From assembly GCF_964355755.1 (NCBI RefSeq), contig NC_092676.1, forward strand, positions 11,078,288 to 11,142,287: a stretch of 64,000 nucleotides of DNA, read 5' to 3'. The position numbers were made by a program, and so were the translations under genes. Source of the DNA: Antedon mediterranea (Eukaryota > Echinodermata > Crinoidea > Comatulida > Antedonidae). The notes under the pieces are model-generated. The model ran no database searches and had not been told where the DNA came from. It worked only from the letters and a program-made list of their open reading frames with translations. Of this stretch, positions 11,851-22,199 are shown one piece after another (the first letter of the stretch is position 1; every line of letters starts with the position of its first letter).

Positions 11851-12740
11851 GCTAACCGGACATTATGGAAATTTGTCCCTTTTCGGGTGGTGATACAATT
11901 ATTGACTACAATTTTTATCAAAAGATATTAAAATGACATGGACTAGTCTAGTATGAACATTTTCAGACGTTGTAATAACTACCATCAACTTGGTATACCA
12001 AGGCAGAGAAAAATAAACATAACCATCACCTGATAGCTTAAATCAATATGCAATAAACTGTATTATACAGAGTAGCATAGTTAAAATTAATGAATAAATA
12101 AAGCTACTCTACGATGGAAGAACACCATTAATTAAATATCATGATAAAGAAGAATAATAATATAAAAGAAACTGTTAAAAGTTCCACTAAAGAATAAAAG
12201 AAAACTTCCAAGTTTTAATAAAGAACACAATGGACTAGTTTGGAATAGGAATTCTAAAATATATAAACAAAAAATGACGACAATGAGAAAAAAAGAAGGT
12301 GTCTCGTGATTTACTCAATTTATAAATACTAAAAACAGAATACATACCTATAAGGTTGTTAAACCAATATCAGGAGGAAATGAACAACAAAATAGTTACT
12401 CTACACTGCGCGAACACAGAATGATTCTTCGTTTCCTCGTAAACAGTTTTTAAATAATTATTTACACCTGTGAATAAAGGCGACTACATAATATATTAAG
12501 GGGTAATTATAATATTTTGAGCGTAATACTGATGTATTGACATATTTTCCAACAATGCTAGCCAATGTTATTACTTTTCAGTAGTTATTAATTTTGATTT
12601 ATTGCGTATATGTGTTTATTTATTTCATTTACAACAAACATTACACACAAATCACAAAGAACAACCCTCTTCAAAAGTAGACGATAATAATATATAACCG
12701 GCACTCTTAAACACACGTACACCAACTGAAATATTATATG
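11851..12740. other. AT-rich intergenic stretch
   Basis: No gene, tandem repeat or terminal repeat recognised on either strand. Confidence 0.5.
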
Positions 12741-12741
12741 A

Positions 12742-12983
12742 TCATCAAGTTTCAAGTTTCAATAAACATTTATTTAAGATGGTCATTACAAACAATATAT
12801 AACAAACAATATTTTAACATTAATCAACAATTAATATAAGACCATCTTAGGGATCAAAATTAGAAGTAAAACTTGTCTCACAATGACCCCTAAAATAATA
12901 ATAAAACAAAATAAGAACGGTACCGTATAATTATACACATACAACGCATACAATTAAATAAATTATAATAATGGGGAGAACGG
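12742..12983 (-). mobile_element. 3' end of the LINE split by the foldback element
   Basis: Reading the minus strand from 12983, the first bases continue the RT frame interrupted at 18197 (V-L-P-I-I). The sequence then passes into a 3' UTR-like stretch that ends in an AATAAA-like word and a (CTTGAAA)n tail at 12745-12765. RT palm and thumb are missing, so this copy was already internally deleted. Together with 18197-18454 it forms the target of the 5.2-kb insertion. Confidence 0.65.
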
Positions 12984-12987
12984 AAAT

Positions 12988-14810
12988 CTATGGCAAGCCT
13001 CAGCTGTCTGAAGTATTCAAAATATTATATTATTATATCATTTTTTTATTATATTATATATTGTATTGTAATGAATTATACGTTTTGCATTATATTACTT
13101 GGTTTTAGCATTATATTATATCTATTTCTAATATATTATGTGAAAAATGTAACAAATTATTGACTTTTTGTACTATATTATTCGGTTTGGGCATTATATT
13201 ATGAACATTTACTATTATATTATTAATAAAATACATTATATTATAATATAATTGTATTATATTAAACGCATTTACTTTACTTTATAACATACAACATTAT
13301 TATATTATACGCATTCGTTAGTTATATTATTATTTTATATGATGTTTATTATACGTCACGGCTTATTTCACTTCTCTCTTTCTCTCCCTCCCCCTGTTCA
13401 CTAGCAATCAGCGGCAGAATCTAAATTATGTGACTGTTGAAGAAAAACAAGGCCTAGGCCTAATTATCTTTACTAGCTACGTACTAGGCACTAGGGGATC
13501 TAGCCTAGACGTAGCTAGCTAGACAAGTGACCAAGGACCACCGGACAGCTACAACTAATACTACAATACAATAATACTACTACAATAACTACTACTGCTA
13601 CTACTTATGCCTAGCTAGTAGAGGTAGCTACTACACTAGGCTCTAGTCTACTAGGGTGTATGTATGATGTTAACTAGGCCTACTAGGTCTAGGCCTAGCT
13701 ACTAGGCTAGGCCTAGTACTAGGCTAGGCCTAGACTTAAGTTGTAGTAGGCTAGGGCCGGGCCTGCTGCCTTAGGCTAGGCTACTACTACTACTACTACT
13801 ACTACTACCAGGCAGCCAGACCATGATGGGTACGACTACGAGTAAGCCAAAATGTTGGATATAAGTAAACCAAAATTCCGGGGTACAAGCGAGTTGGCAT
13901 ATGGGTACGGGTTGACCTGTATCCTTCTAGCTAATCGTACTAGGCCTAGGCCTCTAGTAAGTCTACGCTACCCAGTCCGGCTACAATATGGTTTATTTTG
14001 TTTTATAGCTTTATTGATAGCTGGGTTCAAATCTGGGTTGGGATGGTTTTTTTCTCATTCTAAAACAGATTTCCTTATCATAATAAATAATATATGAATT
14101 TATTTGTAATATTGTAATGTATACATAATATAAGTAATTGCCATTGCATTTATTATTATTAATTATATATTATACGGTTACCCCTTAATTATACTATAGT
14201 ATAATTTCCTTGTTATATTTTACAATTTTTTCTTCATAATTCTACAATTTTGTCTTTCACAGCACAAATTTATCATACTGAATCATCACACACCAAGTCT
14301 CATAAATTTCTACTGTATTTGTCAAAGCTACTCCAGCTACATGGTATTGCCTTGAGGCTAAACTACGTGGTATACTGGCACTACCATCATTCCTGGCTCG
14401 TCAACCTGGACCACATAAGCACAGTTTCAGTTTCAGTTTATTTACCATTTCAATTTCTGAACATAAGAGATGAACAACTTATATGGATGGTTAACCGTAA
14501 GAGCGAAGCTCGTTTACCGGTCACCCGTTAGTGCAGTGACATTACGGACAACATAAAGACAGGACAAAGGTGCAATACATAACAAGACTTGTGAATGCTT
14601 GTGTTTGCAACCCCTTAGATAAAATAATATATTTATATAAAGGAGAAAGTTAGATATTATAATATCTTTTCGATCATACAATGATAATTTTAAAATTACT
14701 TCCTAAGAAGTCATACTCCTGATTCAAAATAGTGACTTACACCCTGTTTGTCAAGGCTTTATTTTCTCTTATGCTTATTTCCTCCAATATACAGAGTACA
14801 TAGGACTTTT
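12988..14810 (+). repeat. Foldback element, left arm
   Basis: Composed of an AT-rich part (12990-13370) rich in repeated 'attatattat' words, a CTAG-rich part (13430-13760) with many 'taggcctag' words, a (CTA)n microsatellite at about 13781-13810, and a less biased inner part (14230-14810). The inner part contains a 93-codon frame (14250-14531) lacking an ATG, which I reject as a gene. Confidence 0.85.
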
Positions 14811-16379
14811 GTTATTCATAACTGTTGAATTGCATCCCAATACATAGTACCTATTGGTATTATATCTAAAAATACAAAGGCGGCTAACACAGATAGTTCC
14901 ATATATACAGTACTCTCTTATAAATAGATGTATCATCTCTCCAATCTACTCCCAACTACCTAATCTAATAATAGTACTATTAGCATACTACTATACACTT
15001 TGTAGACAAGAAGTAAGTTTTATACACCTAGAGGACTTATGGTAGTACAGTCGAACGCCCTCTCACTGGCCCTCTCAACATAATCTATACCTAGATTATT
15101 ACAGTAATTAAAGTACATTATTACAGTGATTTTTTTTTTTTTGCAGAAATCAAAGTTATGTGTATAGAAAGCAGTACTCGTATTAAAAACTAAGCAGGTT
15201 GTACTCTTGAACGCAAACTGGCAGAGGATATTTTGAATATTTTTTATTGTTGAAATAAATGGAATCCTAACTTCATTTTCTACAAACTGGAGACGAAGAT
15301 ATATTGTGACCCTTTTATTTAAATTTATTTGAATAGACCTCCATGTAAATTCATTAAAGGCTACATGATTGTTTTATATTTTAATATGTGATACTAATAG
15401 TAGAAAATTGTGTATAATGAGGACTAAGAATCTGATATTCACTTTCATTCTCATCTTTTTAAAATTGTATTTATAATGCTGGTAATGAGTTTAAAATTTA
15501 ATTATATTGACTAGTTTTGATAATCATTATGTCCATATAAATTCATTTATATTTCTTTTGTGTAATATAGTTCATATATTATGTATTAAATAAATTGGTA
15601 AGGCCCTATACTGTTATTATTTAAGGAAAGTGTATATACACTTTTATGCCTACCAATATTAGTATAATTGTTTATATAAATATTTTGTCTAATTGCCTTG
15701 ATTATTTGTATAGGCCAATGGCATCAATGTTTTTCTCAAAGCAAATTAGCCTAATAATGCCACATTTAGACACATGATTCATTAATTTCTGATATTCTGT
15801 ACTTGTGTATACATTACTAAAATAACCTAGTAGTTAATATATTTCAGTTGTAATGTATGTATAAACATTCAGTTTTTTTTCACATTTTTTAATTTAAACA
15901 TTATTACAATACCTACCTTTCTGATATTGTTACTATTGTATAATATTTTTTGAGGCAGATTGTTTTCAATAAAAAAAAATTTTAAACAATTATTTTGACT
16001 TATACTGTACAATATTAGTTCAGGAGATGAAGTGTGTGTGGGCAGAATCTGGTGTGAGGTGTATATTTGTCACCTTAAGACCTAAATTAGATGTTTTCTG
16101 AAGAAAAGAAGTAAAAGGATACGCTTTCAAACAACTTCAAGAAGATTCACACAAAAATAATTACTTTCCAATAAAATAGTATAACAGTGTATATTACAGT
16201 ACATTGAATAAACTCGAGCGGAATAATAACGCACATAAAAAAATATTCATTTTCTTTTCGAAAAGTGCCCTCTCTAGTTTTCTATTAATTTATTAATAAT
16301 TATTATTAATTAATGAGTAATATGAACATATTTTTAACATTTAATGCCGGAAGCTGGTTCTACTCCAAACAAAGTTTCA
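14811..16379. other. Foldback element, central core
   Basis: About 1.57 kb of unique AT-rich sequence between the arms. The longest frames are ~63 codons and show no domain. A poly-T run lies at 15130-15140. Nothing identifies a transposase or RNA gene. Confidence 0.75.
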
Positions 16380-18192
16380 TACCTCCAAAGTCCTATGTAC
16401 TCTGTATGTTGGAGGAAATAAGCATAAGAGCAAATAAAGCCTTGACCAAAGGGTGTAAGTCACTACAGTATTTTGAATCAGTAGTATTACTTCTTAAGAA
16501 GTAATTTAAAAATTATCATTGTATGATCAAAAAGAAATATTATAATATCTAACTTTCTAATTTTATCGAAGGGGTTGCAAACACAAGTGTTCACATGTCT
16601 TGTTATGTATTGCACCTTTGTCCTGTCTTTATGTTGTCTGTAAAGCCACTGCACTAACGGGTGACCGGTAAACGAGCTTCGCTCTTACGGTTATCCATCC
16701 ATATAAGTTGTTCATCTCTTATGTTCATAAATTGAAATGGTAAATAAACTGAAACTGAAACTGCGCTTATGTGGTCCAGGTTGACGAGCCAGGAATGATG
16801 GTAGTGCCAGTATACCGTGTAGTTTAGCCTCAAGGCAATACCATGTAGCTGGAGTAGCTTGGACAAATACAGTAGAGATTTATGAGACTTGGTGTGTGAT
16901 GATTCAGTATGATAAATTTGTGCTGTGAAAGACAAAATTGTAGAATTATGAAGAAAATATTGTAAAATATAACAAGGAAATTATACTATAGTATAATTAA
17001 GGGGTAACCGTATAATATATAATTAATAATAATAAATGCAATGTCAATTAGGGCCTACTTATATTATGTATACATTACAATATTACAAATAAATTCATAT
17101 ATTATTTTATTATGATAAGGAAATCTGTTTTAGAATGAGAAAAAGCCGTCCCAACCCAGATTTGAACCCAGCTATCAATAAAGCTATAAAACAAAATAGA
17201 CCATATTGTAGCCGGACTGGGTAGCGTAGACTTACTTGAGGCCTAGGCCTAGTATGATTAGCTAGAATGATACAGGTCAACCCGTACCAATGCCAACTCG
17301 CTCGTACCCAAATTTTGGTTTACTTATATCCAAAATTTTGGCTTACTCGTACCCATCATGGGCTGGCTGCCTAGTAGTAGTAGTAGTAGTAGTAGTAGTA
17401 GCCTAGCCTATAAGGCAGCAGGCCCGGCTCTAGCCTACTACAACTTAAGTCTAGGCCTAGCCTAGTACTAGTAGGCCTAGCCTAGGCCTAGTACTAGTAG
17501 TTAATATCATACATACGCCCTACGAGCCTAGTAGTAGCTACCGGATCCGTAGCTACCTACTCTACTAGCTAGGCCTAGGTAGTAGCAGTAGTAGTTATTG
17601 TTTGTAGTAGTATTATTGTATTGTAGTATTAGTTGTAGCTGTCCGGTGGTCCTTGGTCACTTATCTAACTAGCTACGTCTAGGCTAGATCCCCTGGTAGG
17701 CCTAGGCCTACGTAGTAAAGATAATAGTTATTCTTCGACAGTCACACAATTCAGATTCTGCCGCTGATTGCTAGTGAACAGGGGGAGGGAGAGAAAGAGT
17801 TAGAAGAACTGAAATAAGCCGTGACGTATAATAAACATCATATAAAATAATAATAATAACTAACGAATGCGTATAATATAATAATGTTGTATGTTATAAA
17901 GTAAAGTAAATGCGTTTAATATAATACAATTATATTATAATATAAGGTATTTTATTAATAATATAATAGTAAATGTTCATAATATAATGCCAAAACCGAA
18001 TAAAATAATACAAAAAGTCAATAATTTGTTACATTTTTCACATAATATATTAGAAATAGATATAATATAATGCTAAAACCAAGTAATATAACGCAAAACG
18101 TAAAATTCATTACAATACAATATATAATATAATAAAAAATGATATAGTAATATAATATTTTGAATACTTCAGACAGCTGAGGCTTGCCATAG
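16380..18192 (-). repeat. Foldback element, right arm
   Basis: Reverse complement of the left arm, in the same order of sub-blocks, including a (TAG)n tract at about 17375-17403 that matches the (CTA)n tract on the left. Small indels in the CTAG-rich part are the main differences. Confidence 0.85.
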
Positions 18193-18196
18193 AAAT

Positions 18197-18454
18197 CGGT
18201 CTATAATTGTTAAGTAAATTTGCATTTCCCTTTTTAAAAACTGGGACCACTTTAGCTAATTTTATGTGGTCAGGTACGATTCCTGTAGTAAAAGATAAAT
18301 TAATAACATAAGTAAGAGGAATTAAAATAAAAGGAGTAACTTTTTTAAAAAACAAAAGGTGTAAGGGAGTCGTGTCCTGATCCTTTATTGGAAACATCGT
18401 TATGTTCGTATACCACCCGATTAATCTACTGTATTTAGATTTCTTCAGTATCAT
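18197..18454 (-). pseudogene. LINE RT fragment, 5' side of the foldback insertion
   Basis: Minus-strand frame with VTPFILIPLTYVINLSFTTG, then HIKLAKVVPVFKKG and NNYRPIS: the N-terminal RT blocks of a CR1-like LINE. The frame breaks exactly at NYRPIS where the 5.2-kb element starts. It resumes as VLPII on the other side (12983 downward). Confidence 0.8.
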
Positions 18455-18557
18455 ATGACAATTTCGTATGCTTCATATATATCGCCTAGTATCGTAGACT
18501 ATAGGATAACTCTTAACCAAGCTTTATGTGATACAAGCACCATAATATGATAGTATA

Positions 18558-18721
18558 CAAATAATGAATGTTATGAGTGTAATGGTACAAATAATTGCAT
18601 GAGGTGAATGATGAAAGGTTATATTTCAACGAGGCGCGAGGCGAGTTGAAATATAACCTTTCATCATTCATCAAATGTCATTATTTGTACCATTAGACGA
18701 ATATAAAACATTCATTATTTG
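18558..18721. repeat. Palindromic repeat with perfect 26-bp stem
   Basis: 18605-18630 and 18645-18670 are perfect inverted copies (stem core 'gatgaaaggttatatttcaa') around a 14-nt GC-rich loop, gaggcgcgaggcga. Weaker outer pairing ('aatggtacaaataat' at 18581, 'caaataatgaatgtt' at 18558) extends the arms to about 73-77 bp. Further related words at 18715-18770 and 19415-19470 are again inverted, so the whole 18.55-19.48 kb may be a larger palindromic element. Confidence 0.8.
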
Positions 18722-19358
18722 TTTTATATAACATCTAAATAGATTCCTGTCATTTGAATCAAATAAAAGGTAGGCATAGGCTAGGGCCTAGCCAAGACCT
18801 ACATTTGATTCACATTGATTATAACAGTAACATTTGGTTTTTAATACTAATTATTAAATATTATTAATCATGTGGATTTTATAAACGCACCTACTGTAGT
18901 GTTAATTATGTCAACAAACGACCAAACAATCCTAGGCCTAGCAAGGCTAAAACGCCGAGGCGTAGCCTAATACTAACAGGCCTAGGCCTATTACTAGCTA
19001 GCCTGGGCCTAGGGTGAAAGACAGCAATACGAAACTTCGACAGGCAACTTAAATCATAAGCTAATTATGTTTTTTCCGACGATTCCACATCTTGTAGGGA
19101 TGTCCCCATTAATTAATCGAAATCCTAAAAACGACGTAAAGCCAATTTAAATGCCTTTTTGAATGAAATTAGTACATATAATATCTCTCCAAATCGTACA
19201 CCGCGAAACATTTTTCGTACACAAAAATGTTTAAAAAAGAAACGAAACTGAGTCCAGACGACAGGTGATACTGTTGTATCTCACAGTAATTTGTATACTA
19301 GATTTTTTTTCATCCGGGAAATGTTTTTTTTTTCGTACACAAAAATGTTTAAAAAAGT

Positions 19359-19382
19359 ACTATTAAACGATCGTTTAATAGT
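19359..19382. repeat. 24-bp perfect palindrome
   Basis: ACTATTAAACGA followed by its exact complement. It lies beside a direct repeat of 'tcgtacacaaaaatgtttaa' (about 19214 and 19334). It could be the centre or end of a hairpin element; function unknown. Confidence 0.75.
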
Positions 19383-19810
19383 GCGTACTATTGCACGCCA
19401 TGTGACCCACAATCGTCCAATCAAATGACTGGAATTTATTTAGGTGTTATATAAACTATAATATGAGAGGCTTCGAAAATATGATGTAGATACAGCAATG
19501 AGATCATGTAGGCCTACGTGTAGTTTCTTTTCTTCTGCTAACTAAGCTTGAGTACATGGGATGGAGGATGTATTATTATGTAATATGTATTTTACTGATA
19601 CTGATGTAGCTATGTAAGCTTATGAACGGTTTGACTAATTAAATAAATAAATAGAGGGATAACGTTTTGGCGCGTCTATGATCGATATTTGTGCGGCTCT
19701 CTAAACGCAGAGATCCTCTTATTTTCCCAGTAATATTACTATTCAGTAATATTATAAAGATTTTCAGTATTTTGTACAGCACATTTCCAGTCGAAAAGTG
19801 TCCTCGTCCA

Positions 19811-19811
<1 letters not shown>

Positions 19812-19855
<44 letters not shown>

Positions 19856-19926
19856 CACTATCACTATCACTATCACTATCACTATCACTATTACTATCAC
19901 TATCACTATCACTATCACTATCATTG
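19812..19926. repeat. Microsatellites (ATT)n and (CTATCA)n
   Basis: About 14 ATT units are followed directly by about 11 CTATCA units with one CTATTA variant. Open frames across them are artefacts of the repeat. Confidence 0.95.
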
Positions 19927-19941
19927 TCATTATTATTATTA

Positions 19942-20245
19942 AGATTTGTGTATGGTTGCATACTTTAAAAAATATCTATACTAATATTTGTATAGGTATG
20001 GTATAGGTATGGCCTCACCATAACTGTGGTGAGGCCTACTTTATTCTTGGGATTTCTGACCTGTGTTTAGTTAATTGAACCCGGATAATCTTGCTTTACT
20101 TATACTTAATGTTCAAATAAGCTTGTATTTTGATTTCCGGGGTAGTGCCAAAGGGCCAAACACGGAATCAAGTGTTTAACCTATTGCTACTTTAACCCGG
20201 ATTTCAATTTAAAAAATCCCCAAACCAGAGTGTATTTTTTTTATT
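19942..20245 (+). repeat. Duplicated segment, copy 1
   Basis: Nearly identical to 21632-21958 in the same orientation ('agatttgtgtatggttgcat' through 'accagagtgtatttttttt'). With the next block it is part of a ~1.7-1.9-kb tandemly duplicated unit. Confidence 0.85.
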
Positions 20246-20337
20246 GTACTGTATTGATGTTACTACAGGTTGATCAAGCTTTAATGTTTTGATAGCTGAT
20301 CTATGTTGTGTCATTCTCATACGGAGCGTTTTTTTTT

Positions 20338-21060
20338 TCGTAGCCATGTAGAAATTGTATGCGCAGACAGATTGTTCTATTGACATGTCTGCGTCGATGA
20401 TTAATTGACAACAACAATATATTGCTGAACAATTCTGTTTAATTTCATCACAATCGGACTACGAAAAGTTCACTTTCTTACGACTGGTAATTTTAAGTAG
20501 TTGGTAATATTAATAAAATATGCAATTTTTATATTTGAATTATCATAGTGGCCTGCCACCTCCTGTCATTAAAAATTGTGCTAATCTATAGAATATTAGA
20601 ATTATGCATTTGACCATGTATGTTGTTACCGTGTCTTGTGGTCTCAAGTACAACAAACGTGTTTTTAATATATGGCCAAGCAGTGGTTTCTTCATAAATC
20701 TCCTTAATTATCGATGTGATTATATTTAAATTGTAGTGCCTGGTGATTGGCTAGTCGTTATGTCATCCACATCACATCCAATCACCGGGCCTAACTGAAT
20801 GTAAACTGCGATCCCTGATCCGGGATTGGCTGGCTATGTATAGTTGCGATACGTCACCACTGACTCTACTACTCTCTAGCGCTCGTTTCGTTTTGAAAAG
20901 TAGACGCAAGGCAAACTTAACCATGAACAAACGAAGCATAAAAGTACCTTGTCTATTACTGATTATTATTCCCACAAGAAGTAGACAACGATGAGTATAG
21001 ATCATGATTACACGTTGTAGCTACTACACATAAGATTAGCCTACCAACAGGCCTACCTAG
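20338..21060 (+). repeat. Duplicated segment, copy 1 of a ~720-bp block
   Basis: Matches 35127-35840 almost base for base. Removing the BEL element between them leaves the copies about 1.88 kb apart, hence an old tandem duplication. The block contains three CCAAT-type boxes ('tgattggcta' at about 20743, 'atccaatcac' at about 20776, 'gggattggctgg' at about 20822) and a TATA-like 'tatgtatag' at about 20834. It looks promoter-like. A 77-codon ATG frame (21005-20772, minus) is kept in both copies with a few changes, but its protein resembles nothing I know. Confidence 0.75.
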
Positions 21061-21631
21061 GCCTATATCAATGTCGGCAAATCATAGGGTTTACTAGTAA
21101 CCCTAGAAGGCTTGCTGATTTTGTAATTTTAAATGTAGGCTGAGACAACAACTAATTGTTGTCTCAGATGTAAGGCTACTACAGGTTATAAAATGCTACT
21201 TTAAGGTCATAAAAACATTAGCGTAGATTAATTGCGGCAGATTTCGAACATGGCAAAATTAATGTTTTTTAAACCCAAAGGGTACTACAATTTACAAACA
21301 AAATGTATTTAATCTTGTAATTACATGTATTAATAATCTTGTAATATTTCTGGGAGAAAAGTTATATTACATTCGTCGCATAAAGTTTTGTTCGTCGCCA
21401 TAGCAGCTAGCGCTAAAAATATAAAATATTAATCACGCCACCAGGATAAGAGCGCGCGAAAGCATAGCCAACAAGGTTAAAGGTTGTTGAGCATGTGCAG
21501 TAAACAATATGTTAGGCACGCGACCGTTTTGTTGTTAACGACGGTTAATTAAACTGTGTTTATTTTGTAACAGTGTGGGCGGTCCGCGCTCTGTCAGCTA
21601 GATTCATGGAAGCTTATCATTATCATTAATA

Positions 21632-21958
21632 TTATTAAGATTTGTGTACGGTTGCATACTTTTAAAAATATCTATACTAATATTTGTATAGGTATGGCAT
21701 AGGTATGGTATGGTATGGCCCATAACTATGGTGAGGCCTACTTTATTCTTGGGAAAACAAAGTATTGATTTCCGACCTGTGTTTAGTTAATTGAACCCGG
21801 ATAATCTTGCTTTACTTATACTTAATGTTCAAATAAGCTTGTATTTTGATTTCCGGGGTAGTGCCAAAGGGCCAAACACGGAATCAAGTGTTTAACCTAT
21901 TGCTACTTTAACCCGGATTTCAATTAAAAAAATCCTCAAACCAGAGTGTATTTTTTTT
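21632..21958 (+). repeat. Duplicated segment, copy 2
   Basis: Second copy of 19942-20245, lying just before the BEL insertion site. The interval 21170-21630 between the duplicated blocks shows no recognised gene. Confidence 0.85.
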
Positions 21959-22199
21959 GCGCACGATACTACAAGGTCAAGGTCATATATACTGGCGAGG
22001 CGAGGGATCGGCGCAGGCGCAGAGAGACAGTATTGAGATAAACTCCAGTGTAAGATACTAGATGAACTTTAATTCAATTCTAAAGAATCAAATCAGAAAT
22101 AACATTATCAGTAAAACAGTAATGACAGTCTCACGAAAATTAACAGATTACATTGTTACAATACTAATAATACACAACAAGTTAACTTACAACTTATCT

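Larger units (their letters stand above)
12988..18192. mobile_element. 5.2-kb foldback element with ~1.8-kb inverted arms
   Basis: The two ends are long inverted repeats: CTATGGCAAGCCTCAG at 12988 is the complement of the sequence ending at 18192. Pairing continues with small indels to about 14810 on the left and 16380 on the right. Directly outside both ends is AAAT (12984-12987 and 18193-18196), a candidate 4-bp target duplication. Removing the element and one AAAT rejoins a LINE RT frame at NYRPIS/VLPII, which confirms the borders. In one 282-bp segment I count 7 differences between arms (~97.5% identity). No transposase, RT or other domain is visible in arms or core, so it is non-autonomous. 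Transcribed across, it would fold into a very long double-stranded RNA. Confidence 0.88.

Noticed and set aside
14250-14531. 93-codon frame present in both arms of the foldback element (also 16654-16935, minus)
   Set aside because: It begins with TTG, not ATG. Six of the seven nucleotide differences between the two copies change amino acids, the opposite of purifying selection, and the protein matches no domain.
19691-19942. Tyr/His-rich and, on the other strand, Asp/Ser- or Ile/Val-rich open frames
   Set aside because: They are translations of the (ATT)n and (CTATCA)n microsatellites.
20772-21005. 77-codon frame as a host gene
   Set aside because: It lies in a duplicated non-coding repeat and has no recognisable domain; kept only as an observation, not as a CDS.
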